Origin: Bacteroidales bacterium
Lineage (GTDB): Bacteria; Bacteroidota; Bacteroidia; Bacteroidales; UBA932
Direction of reading: 5' to 3'
Length of the DNA: 53,088 nt
Assembly: GCA_022653675.1 (NCBI GenBank)
Contig: JALCST010000014.1
Coordinates: forward strand, 1-53,088
Below, piece by piece: positions 1-8,366 of this stretch (its first letter is position 1; each line of letters starts with the position of its first letter). A program made the position numbers and the translations under genes. The notes under the pieces were generated by a model. That model did no database searches and was not told the origin of the DNA. It was given only the letters and a program-made list of their open reading frames with translations.

Positions 1-49
1 GTCCTTCACAGTAGGACACTATCTCCGCTACTTCTTCTTCTGTCATCAT
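1..49 (-). CDS. tnpA: IS66 TnpA-like protein, N-terminal fragment
   Basis: Reading the minus strand from 49 gives MMTEEEVAEIVSYCEG before the window ends. It aligns with the first residues of the intact TnpA at 355 (MLSKEEVIGIVTYCREEG): the acidic run, the IV-YC block and the following acidic residue are shared. TnpA is an accessory protein of IS66 elements whose exact role in transposition is not settled. Only 16 residues are visible, so the call depends on this match and on the IS66-type terminus just outside it. Confidence 0.7.
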   Translation of the reverse strand, partial: MMTEEEVAEIVSYCEG

Positions 50-127
50 ACTCTTTCGTGTGTTGGTATGACGCAAAGCTAATACCTTTCATCCTGCCTC
101 AAAAGACGCACTTGGTCGGAGGCTTAC
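1..127 (-). mobile_element. IS66-family element, left-edge partial copy (element B)
   Basis: The outer end of a second IS66-family element lies here, transcribed leftwards and cut by the window edge. Read inward on the minus strand from 127, the terminus begins GTAAGCCTCCGACCAAGTGCG is avoided here in full: its key blocks are GTAAGCC, CCGA and GCG, which match the terminal repeat of the complete IS66 copy at 283. The tnpA start lies 78 bases inside the end, close to the 72 bases seen in the complete copy. The two elements differ in sequence, so they are related but not identical insertions. No target duplication can be tested because the other end is missing. Confidence 0.75.
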
Positions 128-282
128 AATTATCTTGTGTTCTTTACTTAATTTTTCACTCTGTTTTTCAAGTTTTCTGCTATCTGATGTCAAAGCACTG
201 AAGAGATTTGCTATTGCAGCATCTTGAGATCTCTGAGTGGATTTCAGATCAGCCGAAAGGGATGCCAATACTTGATTTTGTT
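128..282 (-). pseudogene. Coding remnant trapped between two IS66 elements
   Basis: The 155 bases between the two IS66 ends are open in one minus-strand frame throughout, with no start and no stop. The translation is polar and helical, with segments such as LASLSADLKSTQRSQDAAI and RKLEKQSEKLSKEH, as in a coiled-coil protein. I do not recognise the family. The simplest reading is an internal piece of a gene destroyed by the two insertions. The flanks of the complete IS66 copy (ATTTTGTT before 283, AATTAATC after 2940) do not match, so the rest of the gene is not simply on its far side. Confidence 0.4.
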
Positions 283-354
283 GTAAGCCACCGAAAAACC
301 GCGTATTTCAACGGCCAAAAAGCTGGAATACCTTAGCGGCCAAAAAAGGAGATA

Positions 355-720
355 ATGTTATCAAAAGAAGAAGTGATCGGTATCGTGACATATTGCAGGG
401 AAGAGGGAAAGACATACAAGGATCGATGTGCCGAGGTTGGGATACCGTTGTGGAAGTTCTACGATTCGAAAAGGCGTTACAGGAAAGAGGAAGCGGAGAG
501 CGGGGATAGAGGGGAATTTGTCCAGTTGAGAGGCGGCGGGCCATTTCAGTCGGGGAATCTTAGGGGTATCGAAGGGAAGACGATAAAGGGTCCCGGGAAA
601 AACGACGGAACGCAGAGCGGGTTTATGAGTGTTGAGATGCAGACACAGGGAGGGACTATTCTGCGAATATACGGAGAGATGACGCCGGCACTGTTGCGGG
701 AGATAGTCCAAACGTTGTAG
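355..720 (+). CDS. tnpA: IS66 accessory protein TnpA
   Basis: This 121-residue basic protein is the first gene of the IS66 element, starting 72 bases inside the left terminal repeat. IS66 TnpA proteins usually have a helix-turn-helix-like N-terminus; here the segment EEVIGIVTYCREEGKTYKDR followed by GIPLWKFYDSKRRY fits that pattern (residues about 5-43). The C-terminal half includes GGTILRIYGEMTPALLREIV, typical of the family. The stop at 720 is two bases before the tnpB start, so the two genes are probably translated together. The protein is required with TnpB for efficient IS66 transposition in studied elements; its biochemical role is not firmly known. Confidence 0.85.
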   Translation: MLSKEEVIGIVTYCREEGKTYKDRCAEVGIPLWKFYDSKRRYRKEEAESGDRGEFVQLRGGGPFQSGNLRGIEGKTIKGPGKNDGTQSGFMSVEMQTQGGTILRIYGEMTPALLREIVQTL

Positions 721-722
721 GT

Positions 723-1085
723 ATGTTCTGTTTGAACGAGAGCCAGCGTTACTGGCTTTGGACGGAGCCTACGGATATGCGGAAGAGCTTCCATTCCCTT
801 TCGGGCATAGTGAACGACAGGATGGGACGGGAGGCATCGAGCGGGGATGTGTACGTGTTCATCAACAGATCCAGGAATCGTATCAAGCTGCTGCATTGGG
901 AATCGGGGGGCATGGTCCTGTATTCGAAGATGCTCGAGGCTGGGACGTTCGGGACACCTGTGGATCTTTCGTCGGACGGCAGCATGTCATGGCGGGAACT
1001 GGTGATGATGGTGGAAGGGATCATGGAAAATCCGAGAGGCAGGAGACGTCGTCTGGAAAGTCTGAAAGGGCTTCGGAGAGGATAA
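723..1085 (+). CDS. tnpB: IS66 accessory protein TnpB (IS66 Orf2-like)
   Basis: The 120-residue protein carries the characteristic IS66 Orf2 sequence: TDMRKSFHSLSGIV (residues about 18-31), then DVYVFINRSRNRIKLLHWES (about 42-61), then a GGMVLYSKMLEAGTF segment. Length is normal for the family. It starts two bases after the tnpA stop and precedes the transposase by about 75 bases. TnpB is a conserved accessory factor in IS66 transposition with no catalytic motif. The reading frame is intact. Confidence 0.92.
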   Translation: MFCLNESQRYWLWTEPTDMRKSFHSLSGIVNDRMGREASSGDVYVFINRSRNRIKLLHWESGGMVLYSKMLEAGTFGTPVDLSSDGSMSWRELVMMVEGIMENPRGRRRRLESLKGLRRG

Positions 1086-1160
1086 GGAAGTATCGAAAAA
1101 AAAGTCATGAAAAGTGCCCCACAGGCTTGTGGGAGTCACTTTTTCTTTGTATCTTAGCGT

Positions 1161-2831
1161 TTGGAAATCAGAAGAGAACAGATGCCGACCGCGATACACG
1201 AAACCGAACTTGAAGAGCTAATATCCCTTCGCAGCAATGTGGCTGATCTCGAAGCTAAGCTTCGTAGCAGGGATGACGAGCTTAAGAGTAAGGACGGCAT
1301 AATCGAGAGCAAAGACTGTATAATCGAGAGTAAAGAGCGTCAAATCGCCAGTCTCAGCCGGGAACTCGACTGGCTCCGGAAGAAGGTCTTCGGAAAGATG
1401 ACGGAGAAGCGTCATCTGCCTCTGGACCCTTCCGTTCTGAACGAACCCACTCTTTTTCCGGACGAGATGAGCGAAGAAGAGAAGGCGGCATTGTCTGTCG
1501 AGGTGAAGAAAAGCGAGGAGACCTTAACCAGGAGCATCACCGTCAGGGAAAAGCCGTCGAGAAAGCCGCTCGACACCACCAAGCTTCCCGTAAAGGAAAC
1601 ACATATCTATCCGGAAGGCACTACCGATGAGGACGGCAACCTCAAAGCCGAATATGTCGAGATCGGGACTGAAGAGACCAATCGCATAGAGAGGATACCG
1701 GCCAGGGTATTCGTCGACAGGATCATCCGGCATAAAGTCATTTCGAGAGCGGAGATCGGGCAAAAGTATCCTGAGGAAAGGACAATTCTGACGGCTCCCC
1801 TTCCCCTGTTTCCGACAGGCAGGGGGATGGCGGGAGCGTCGGTGCTGACCGATATCATACTTGGGAAGTTCATGTATCACCTTCCGTTTTACAGGATCAT
1901 AAACCGGTACAAGGAATATGGCATCACGATAAGCGATTCCACTATGGGAGGGTGGTACGAGGCGGCGGTGGAGCAGTTGAAACTGCTGTACGACCTTGAG
2001 CGACGACGGGTGATGGAGAGCGAATACATACAGGTGGACGAGAGTGTCATACCGGTAATAGACAATGAGAAGCACAAGGCGCGTAAGGGATACCTGTGGT
2101 GCGTGAGGGACGCTATCGGGGGAGCGCTGTACTTCTACTACGATCTCGGTTCGCGATCCTCGCGTGTTGCGAAGATCCTTCTTGACGGATACGAAGGGGC
2201 AGTTCAGACAGATGGCTACGAGGCCTATGACCAGTTCGAGAAAGCGAAAGGCATCAGGCTGCTTGGCTGCTGGGCACATGCAAGGAGGAAGTTCGTCGAA
2301 GCGTTGGAAGAGGACCGTAAGCGAGCTACGGAAGCCATAGTACAGATCAAGTTGCTGTATAAAGTCGAGAGCGATGCCGATGACGAAGGCCTGACTGCGG
2401 AACAGCGAGCGGAAAAGCGTCAAAAGGAATCATATCCCATCCTGCAGACATTCGAGAAATGGCTTCGGGACAACTATCCTAAGGTTCTTCCCCAAAGCAG
2501 GACAGGCAAAGCCATCGGGTACACTTATTCCCTCATGGATCGTCTGGCCCGATACGTGACCGACGGAAGGTTCAATATCGACAACAATCTCATAGAAAAC
2601 GCCATCAGGCCTCTGGCCATAGGGCGCAAGAACTACCTGTTCTGCGGTAATGACGCGGCGGCATATCGTGCAGCCATCGTCTACTCTCTCATCGGTTGCT
2701 GCAAGGCTGCCGGTGCGGATCCGAGAGAATGGATGGAGGATGTCCTTAGAAAGATACCCTACTACCGGCGTGACGGCAGGGATCTCGCCGAACTTCTGCC
2801 CGCAGCATGGGCTGCCGCTTCGCACGAATAG
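1161..2831 (+). CDS. tnpC: IS66 transposase TnpC (DDE)
   Basis: This is the 556-residue transposase. The N-terminus (about 15-75) is a heptad-rich coiled coil that includes a short internal repeat, ESKDGIIESKDCIIESKE-like, as expected of the IS66 leucine-zipper region. A linker rich in charged residues follows, then the DDE catalytic core: D293 in QVDESVIPVID, D351 in QTDGYEAYD and E479 in NNLIENAIRP, followed by the conserved block GRKNYLFCGN. All three acidic residues and the family-typical C-terminus are present, so the enzyme is probably active. An alternative start lies at 1182 (MPTAIHETE); the spacing does not decide between them. Confidence 0.95.
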   Translation: MEIRREQMPTAIHETELEELISLRSNVADLEAKLRSRDDELKSKDGIIESKDCIIESKERQIASLSRELDWLRKKVFGKMTEKRHLPLDPSVLNEPTLFPDEMSEEEKAALSVEVKKSEETLTRSITVREKPSRKPLDTTKLPVKETHIYPEGTTDEDGNLKAEYVEIGTEETNRIERIPARVFVDRIIRHKVISRAEIGQKYPEERTILTAPLPLFPTGRGMAGASVLTDIILGKFMYHLPFYRIINRYKEYGITISDSTMGGWYEAAVEQLKLLYDLERRRVMESEYIQVDESVIPVIDNEKHKARKGYLWCVRDAIGGALYFYYDLGSRSSRVAKILLDGYEGAVQTDGYEAYDQFEKAKGIRLLGCWAHARRKFVEALEEDRKRATEAIVQIKLLYKVESDADDEGLTAEQRAEKRQKESYPILQTFEKWLRDNYPKVLPQSRTGKAIGYTYSLMDRLARYVTDGRFNIDNNLIENAIRPLAIGRKNYLFCGNDAAAYRAAIVYSLIGCCKAAGADPREWMEDVLRKIPYYRRDGRDLAELLPAAWAAASHE

Positions 2832-2940
2832 CACAAACTTGATCCTACTTTGCCCTATTACGACCTACTCGTAACTATTAGTTCCCGCTCGGTACTAAGT
2901 GGAACTTAATTGAACAATACGTGGTTCTTCGGTTGCTTAC

Positions 2941-3202
2941 AATTAATCATTTAAGTTTCTTAATAATAACTCGTTAAATTTAAATGTCAAAGCCATGCAA
3001 TAGAGCAGATACCTTACAGCATTATGATATTGCTATCGTGGTACTTATACTTCGATTGATATCACTGATCAATAAATCACACAAAACTCAAAATCGTGAT
3101 TGTTTATCATACGTGAGCTTTCAATGAAAAATTAATCCTCTAAATTGTGGTGAGTAAATTCATAATACATTTGTTGCAACTCTTTAATAGTACTAATCCA
3201 AG
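2941..3202. other. AT-rich gap between two insertion sequences, no gene
   Basis: This 262-base AT-rich stretch lies between the right end of the IS66 copy and the left end of the IS3-like element. I see no convincing gene. On the minus strand the part next to the IS3 end is open for about 23 codons to a TAA near 3133 (segments such as TIKELQQMYYEFTHH), which could be the tail of a lost gene, but it has no start and I cannot identify it. The stretch is probably scrambled by repeated insertions. Confidence 0.5.
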
Positions 3203-3218
3203 TGACCCCTTCCCCATT

Positions 3219-3985
3219 TTAGGACCACGCATTAGTAGAGAAATCGAGGTTTTTGTTTCTTAATTTATATTCGTTTTCGACCTCCTGCGGTGTTCTGTCC
3301 TGTAAAGAACTGTGTGGCCGGAACTCGTTGTATTCTTTAATATACGACTCAATTTTACGCTCTGCGTCTTGCAAAGATAAGAACCAATTCGTATTTAAGC
3401 ATTTGTCTCTGAAACTTCCGTTAAATGATTCATAGGAAAAATCCAACGTTACTTTGTGTTCCCACGCCCAGCGATCCAGTTCCCTGGAAATAGATTCCTT
3501 CCCTTTCAACGATTGTCCGACCGTGATCGCTATGCATTTGCGACTATAATTATCCACAATCGTCAATGCCCGGAATCTCTTCCCGTTGAATAATTGATCC
3601 GAAACAAAATCCATACTCCAATACTCGTTTATTCCCTTTATTTCTGTCCTTTCCAATCGTTGTGCTCCCGCTCGACTCTTTTTATGTCTTTTGGTCCTCA
3701 AATTCAATCCCTCCTGGCAATATATCCGGTATACCCTCTTGTGATTGACAGCCCAGCCCTCTCTTCGTAATAGTATGTATATACGCCAGAATCCGTATCT
3801 GACCCGGCTAATGGCTATATCTCACATCCACATTCTCAGTGCATTGTTATCTGTTCCATGTGCCTTATAGTAATACATAGATCTTGGAAAACCGACAAGA
3901 CTGCAAATGTGTCTTATTGACACCCTGTAATCTTCATACAATGCCTCTACTGCCATTTTCTTTTGCTTTGATCTTAAAGCTTTTT
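3219..3985 (-). pseudogene. IS3-family transposase OrfB (DDE), inactivated
   Basis: The OrfB frame can be followed from about 3985, with KMAVEALYEDYRVSIRHIC and then SRSMYYYK-like helix-turn-helix sequence, but it hits an in-frame TGA at 3822-3824 between RMWM and DIAISRVRYGFW. It resumes as the integrase core: EYWSMDFVSDQL holds the first catalytic Asp, and ESFNGSFRDKCLN holds the Glu. The segment between is too short: after KGKESI the sequence jumps to SRELDRW, so the usual VDNGPEF block with the second Asp is missing, and about ten residues are also missing before ESFNG. Two deletions plus a stop make the protein dead. OrfB normally starts by -1 frameshift from OrfA; a run of nine A on the minus strand near 3983 fits such a site. 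Confidence 0.85.
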
Positions 3986-4240
3986 TTTTAATACATCCTG
4001 CAGCATTTGCTTGTCCAGGGACAGTTCGGCAACGATTTGCTTCAGTTTGGCATTCTCCTCTTCCAATTGACGCAATTTCCTCAGTTCCGTTACGCCTAAC
4101 CCGCCATATCTCTTCTTCCAGTTATAAAACGTCGCTTCCGATATCCCGGTCTTGCGACACACTTCTTCTACCCTTACCTCTGTTTCCGCCTGCTTTAATA
4201 CGAATGCTATCTGACTCTCCGTAAACTTGCTTCTTTTCAT
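3974..4240 (-). CDS. IS3-family OrfA (HTH, DNA-binding)
   Basis: This 88-residue protein has the standard IS3 OrfA layout. The N-terminal helix-turn-helix (residues 5-45) contains FTESQIAFVLKQAETEV, VCRKTGISEATFYNWKKRYGG-type sequence; the second half is a leucine zipper (LRQLEEENAKLKQIVAEL) used for multimerisation. It ends at a poly-A run where -1 slippage into OrfB would occur. It looks complete, but its OrfB partner is broken, so by itself it can at most bind the element ends. Confidence 0.9.
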   Translation of the reverse strand: MKRSKFTESQIAFVLKQAETEVRVEEVCRKTGISEATFYNWKKRYGGLGVTELRKLRQLEEENAKLKQIVAELSLDKQMLQDVLKKKL

Positions 4241-4318
4241 CGGTCTTCTTTATTTTTTTAAAGTTATTATTTTTCCCCGATTACTCTACTTTTATTGGTC
4301 CGATTTATTGGGAGGAGG

Positions 4319-7300
4319 TCATATCTTTTCCATTACATCCAATAAATCTTCATACGACGTTACGTTCCAATATTTTACTTTACTGGTGGATGTCTCGTTG
4401 AAAAGCTTCTTGGCACATTTTATTTTGGCTTCTTCAACGCCACGCATGTCCAGGGAATTTAAGGAGCCTTTGGTTTCGGCAACGAAAAAGATATGTTTGA
4501 CGGTGCCTTTATTGAATGCGATAGCCCAGTCGGGCGCGTAATTGCCAACAGGTGTCGGTATTTGAAATGAACGTGGGAGTTTGGCATATACGCAAACCTC
4601 TGTCGCCTCGTCAAGGCTTTCGGCGAATTTTTTCTCTGTACTTTCTTCTGCCAGTCCGTCTGTAAATACATAGTTCAGAATGCTCTTTTTCGCAGGATAA
4701 GCTTTCTCTATGGATTGCGAATGTTTTTCCTGTGTAAAAATAGCACTGTCGTATGTTTCATCCGATTGATTATAACCGATATGTTCAACAATCATGGTCG
4801 CTTTTTGCTCTTTGATTAGTTTGATAATCTTATGGATAAATTCCTCAGGATTATTTTTAAACATATAGAGTTTTGCTTTACCGATACCTTTGAGAATTTC
4901 GACGACCGTACGGCGGGTGATTGTTGTACCGCGGGAAATTTCACCGACGAGATCGTATTTTACAGTAGATGTGCAAACCGTTCCGAGTCTTTTTGTCGTT
5001 GAGCTCATATCGCCAAAAGAATCGACATTTTCCTGAGTTCCGGTAACCATAATATATTTCAGTTCCGTCACATAGAGATTCTTATTAATATTGTCGATGG
5101 CTTTCTTGATAAGTTCATCACTATTATAATGAACCGTATAGACATACTTGTGATTGATATTTTTCCATAACTCCTGGAACTCCTCTTTTTTGAAATTCTC
5201 ATTCAGTTGATTATCTACAGGCGTCTCATGACCGTTTTCTATCATATCGTCAATGTTTATACTCGAATCGAAGATACTTTGCACAAGTTTATGAATACCT
5301 TCCGTCATGGGTTGTAACTTGGCAGATAATGGAAATAAAGTATGATTTTTCGCAGCATTTTTGTAATTGTCCGTTATCCGGCCGGTGTCGTCCACATATT
5401 CGTTTTCCCACAAATATGTATAAATAGCCGCAGCCTCCGGTTGGGTTATCGTATGTTTTTCACCGTTGATATCGACCATTTTACCCTCGAAATAGGCTTC
5501 ATCGGCTTTAGTCGGCCGTTCGCGCAAGTCTTCCCGGGTTTCTTTTTGCAGGCTGTCCACAAAAGTACTGTAGCTTTCGTTGGCAACCACGGTTAGTTTG
5601 TTTATATCCTGCACATTTTCGCCAAGCGTTTCATAATCTATACGATTGCCTTGTTGGTCAACACATAAACGTAAACCGCGACCGACTTCCTGGCGTTTCG
5701 CTATGGCTGAATTGGCATGACGCAAGGTACAAATCTGAAAGATATTCGGATTATCCCACCCTTCCCGCAAAGCGGAATGCGAAAAAATAAAACGCACGGG
5801 TTCATCGAAACTGAGCAGACGTTCCTTATTCTTTAGAATCAGGTCGTAAGCCGAAATGTCATCCGAGATAGTCTCGCCGCGTTTCAGTTTGCTATCGACA
5901 GCATGCCCTTTTTTATCGATGGAGAAATATCCTTTGTGAACTTCCGATGCATTAAAGCGGCGAAGATAAGCCTGGTATTTGTCGTCGAACAACGAAATTT
6001 TTTCATTAAGGATATGGTTGTATTCTTCCTCGAATATTTTCCAAAATACGCCTTGTACAACATTGCCGTTCTCATCATAACTTTTATAATTGGCTACTTC
6101 GTCCACAAAGAATAACGACAACGTTTTGATGCCGCGTTCGAATAATGTACGTTCCTTTTCGAAATGAGAAGCAATCGTCTCCCTGATTTGAACACGTTGC
6201 ATGGTAAGCTCGCTGCTGTCGCCGACCACTTCACCTTTGTGCAGCGTCAGTCCGTTTAAGAAGGTTACACTATTGTTGTATGGATTAATATCCGAAATTG
6301 TGCAGCCGTCGTACTCATGCAAGTCCGATTCGGTATAAAGATTGTCGCCGGTTTTGAATTTATGCGATTCATGGCGTATTCCACCTCCATGACTGATATC
6401 CAAATCAATCTTTACCATCGGTGCGGCATTTTTAGAAAGTATGAAACTGTCGAGATATAAATAACCCGTACTGCCTTGCAAATTTTTCACTTCGAAACCT
6501 TTTACCTGAATTTTTTTTACAAGCTTTTGCTTATAGGCATCGAGGGCGTCAAGCGCATAGATGGTGTTGTGATGTATCTTGTGAGTTGCAGAATAATAGA
6601 GCGTAAACAGCGGATTGAATTTTTTCAGCGACGTTTGCGTAACTTCGCCACCCATTTTTTGCGGTTCGTCCATAATCACTATCGGACGGTTGGCGGCAAT
6701 CACGTCGATAGGACGACGGCTGCCGAAATCGTCGCGTTTCGAATAAATGATTCTTGACTCCTTGCTGCGTCCGCCTTCTTTCATCGATGCGGCAAATGCC
6801 TGGGTATTGATAATCATTACGTTTATTCCTGCATCACTTGAAAAACTGTCGAGTTGCTGAAGGTTACCGCTATTGTATATGAAACAACGTGCCTTTTTGC
6901 CGTAATACTCCATAAAATGGTCTTCGAGCATGGAGAAACTCTTTGCAACGCCTTCGCGAATGGCAATACTCGGCACCACAACAATGAATTTGCTCCAGCC
7001 ATAAGCGCGGTTTAGTTCAAACATCGTTTTTATATAAACGTAAGTTTTACCGGTGCCGGTTTCCATTTCTATATCGAGATTGCAAACGCCTAAGCCCGCA
7101 GCCAGTTTATCGGATTGTGGTATATCGCTATAGCTTTGTATTTTGCGGATATTGTCAAGTAATTGCACGGCAGAGAGATCCACATCGCTGTTCCGGTAAC
7201 CGGAATACTCCTCTGCATAAACAAAGGTACCGTCTCTCTTCTTTCCTAAATCCCTGCGATATTCAGTAATATCATGTGATGGCTGACCATGAAATACGGC

Positions 7301-7357
7301 AACTGTATTTTCTACGGCATCCGTTTGATATTGTTGTATCTTAAATTTGAATTTCAT
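4319..7357 (-). CDS. res: Type III restriction enzyme, Res subunit
   Basis: This is the ATP-dependent restriction subunit of a type III system: with Mod it translocates or slides on DNA and cuts it. I chose the start at 7357 (1,012 residues) because AAGGA sits 7-8 bases upstream and ATG follows the rhuM stop by one base; the first ATG at 7384 would overlap rhuM. Numbering from 7384, the helicase motifs are METGTGKTYV (Walker A, about 108-117), IVIMDEP (Walker B, about 235-241), YSATHK (about 264), ALREGWDNPN (about 538) and QEVGRGLRL (motif VI, about 565). The C-terminal nuclease core has APDW (about 950) and AETK (about 969), a PD-(D/E)XK site. The stop TGA is the first three bases of the adjoining IS3 end, so a few native residues may have been lost. 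Confidence 0.95.
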   Translation of the reverse strand: MKFKFKIQQYQTDAVENTVAVFHGQPSHDITEYRRDLGKKRDGTFVYAEEYSGYRNSDVDLSAVQLLDNIRKIQSYSDIPQSDKLAAGLGVCNLDIEMETGTGKTYVYIKTMFELNRAYGWSKFIVVVPSIAIREGVAKSFSMLEDHFMEYYGKKARCFIYNSGNLQQLDSFSSDAGINVMIINTQAFAASMKEGGRSKESRIIYSKRDDFGSRRPIDVIAANRPIVIMDEPQKMGGEVTQTSLKKFNPLFTLYYSATHKIHHNTIYALDALDAYKQKLVKKIQVKGFEVKNLQGSTGYLYLDSFILSKNAAPMVKIDLDISHGGGIRHESHKFKTGDNLYTESDLHEYDGCTISDINPYNNSVTFLNGLTLHKGEVVGDSSELTMQRVQIRETIASHFEKERTLFERGIKTLSLFFVDEVANYKSYDENGNVVQGVFWKIFEEEYNHILNEKISLFDDKYQAYLRRFNASEVHKGYFSIDKKGHAVDSKLKRGETISDDISAYDLILKNKERLLSFDEPVRFIFSHSALREGWDNPNIFQICTLRHANSAIAKRQEVGRGLRLCVDQQGNRIDYETLGENVQDINKLTVVANESYSTFVDSLQKETREDLRERPTKADEAYFEGKMVDINGEKHTITQPEAAAIYTYLWENEYVDDTGRITDNYKNAAKNHTLFPLSAKLQPMTEGIHKLVQSIFDSSINIDDMIENGHETPVDNQLNENFKKEEFQELWKNINHKYVYTVHYNSDELIKKAIDNINKNLYVTELKYIMVTGTQENVDSFGDMSSTTKRLGTVCTSTVKYDLVGEISRGTTITRRTVVEILKGIGKAKLYMFKNNPEEFIHKIIKLIKEQKATMIVEHIGYNQSDETYDSAIFTQEKHSQSIEKAYPAKKSILNYVFTDGLAEESTEKKFAESLDEATEVCVYAKLPRSFQIPTPVGNYAPDWAIAFNKGTVKHIFFVAETKGSLNSLDMRGVEEAKIKCAKKLFNETSTSKVKYWNVTSYEDLLDVMEKI

Positions 7358-7358
7358 T

Positions 7359-8363
7359 TCAATCAATTCCTTGTTTATCGTCAATCATGCCTCTTATTTG
7401 CTTGTCAAAATCCGAGTCGATCCTTTGTGTCTTATTAAATATATCATACTCACTTTCTGCTTTTGCATCGGCTTCTGCTTTAGAAATACGGCCCTTATCA
7501 GGCAATATTTTGTATTTTCTGAACGAAAGAAATTCATTCACACTTTGCGAGAACTGATTCATATCGAAAGTGTTTTCACGTTCTATCAAATCTTCTATAT
7601 AGTCGAAGAAACCGGTAACGGCTCTTTCCAACTGCCTTATTTCTTTTTCGCTCAAATAATTCTTTGCGATTTTCACGTCCGACTTCAATATTCTACCATC
7701 GGGAGAATCTTTCCAAGTCGTCAATCCCATGTGCTCCTTTGTATGTTCTGCTTTGGTATATATAATTTCTGCAGCCGTCTGACCCGTAATCGCATAATGA
7801 AAACGATTCTGAATCATAGCATAGAAATCATGAGTTGTAGGTGAATTTTTATCATAATCAATGCTGCACTCGGCATATATATCCGTTATCTGTTGCCATA
7901 TTCTGCGTTCACTCGCACGGATGGAACGAACTCTTTCGAGTAATTCACGGAAATAATCCTTACCGAATACGGTCGTACCTTGTTTCAACCGTTCATCATC
8001 GAGAACAAAGCCCTTACGGATATACTCATTTAATATCTTGGTTGCCCATTGGCGGAAGTGAGTTGCCTTTGTTGAATTGACACGATAACCGACTGAAATA
8101 ATAGCATCAAGATTATAAAAATTTACGTTATATTTCTTACCGTCTTCAGCAGTATGTGCAATTTTTGCACATACTGAAGATTCTTTCAATTCTTCTGTTT
8201 TAAAAACATTACTAAGATGTTTGGTGATGACAGATCTTTCAACATCAAACAATTGTGCCATAGCCTTCTGTGTCATCCAAATAGTTTCATCTTTAACTAC
8301 TACCTGGACTTTTCCATCCCCTTCGGGAACGTTATATAATAGAAATTGTATTTTATCGCTCAT
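7359..8363 (-). CDS. RhuM-like protein (virulence RhuM family)
   Basis: The 334-residue protein begins with the RhuM-type DNA-binding region: TIWMTQKAMAQLFDVERSVI followed by TKHLSNVFKTEEL (about 28-60), a winged-helix-like arrangement. The family block FYNLDAIISVGYRVNSTKAT (about 81-100) and FRQWATKILNEYI follow. The C-terminal half includes HDFYAMIQNRFHYAITGQTA and a predicted helical tail. RhuM proteins were named from a Salmonella pathogenicity island; their molecular function is unknown, and they often occur in restriction and mobile loci. It sits between the Abi-like gene (3-base gap) and res (one-base gap), so it belongs to the restriction operon. A shorter relative, now broken, is found at 11153-11534. 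Confidence 0.85.
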   Translation of the reverse strand: MSDKIQFLLYNVPEGDGKVQVVVKDETIWMTQKAMAQLFDVERSVITKHLSNVFKTEELKESSVCAKIAHTAEDGKKYNVNFYNLDAIISVGYRVNSTKATHFRQWATKILNEYIRKGFVLDDERLKQGTTVFGKDYFRELLERVRSIRASERRIWQQITDIYAECSIDYDKNSPTTHDFYAMIQNRFHYAITGQTAAEIIYTKAEHTKEHMGLTTWKDSPDGRILKSDVKIAKNYLSEKEIRQLERAVTGFFDYIEDLIERENTFDMNQFSQSVNEFLSFRKYKILPDKGRISKAEADAKAESEYDIFNKTQRIDSDFDKQIRGMIDDKQGID

Positions 8364-8366
8364 AGA

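Larger units (their letters stand above)
283..2940 (+). mobile_element. Complete IS66-family insertion sequence (element A)
   Basis: The element is bounded by 21-bp imperfect inverted repeats at 283-303 and 2920-2940, which agree at 18 of 21 positions and begin GTAAGC at both ends, the usual IS66 terminus. It carries the three standard genes in order: tnpA, tnpB and tnpC (transposase). All three are open, so the copy looks intact. The 8 bases outside each end differ (ATTTTGTT and AATTAATC), so the expected 8-bp target duplication is absent. That suggests recombination between IS66 copies after insertion; a second copy lies head to head 155 bp to the left. Confidence 0.9.
3203..4321 (-). mobile_element. 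Decayed IS3-family insertion sequence
   Basis: The element is about 1,119 bp, transcribed right to left, with inverted ends. The left end starts TGACCCCTTCCC and the right end, read inward, starts TGACCTCCTCCC; both continue to a GGACCA block. Inside are an intact orfA and a broken orfB of the IS3 type. No short target duplication is visible (AAG before, TAT after). The right terminus abuts the res gene and supplies its stop codon. The damage in orfB makes autonomous movement unlikely, although the ends look sound and could be mobilised by a related transposase. Confidence 0.85.

Noticed and set aside
2943..2996. A short minus-strand frame next to the IS66 right end
   Set aside because: Only 17 codons, with no ribosome binding site and no continuation of the broken coding sequence at 128-282.
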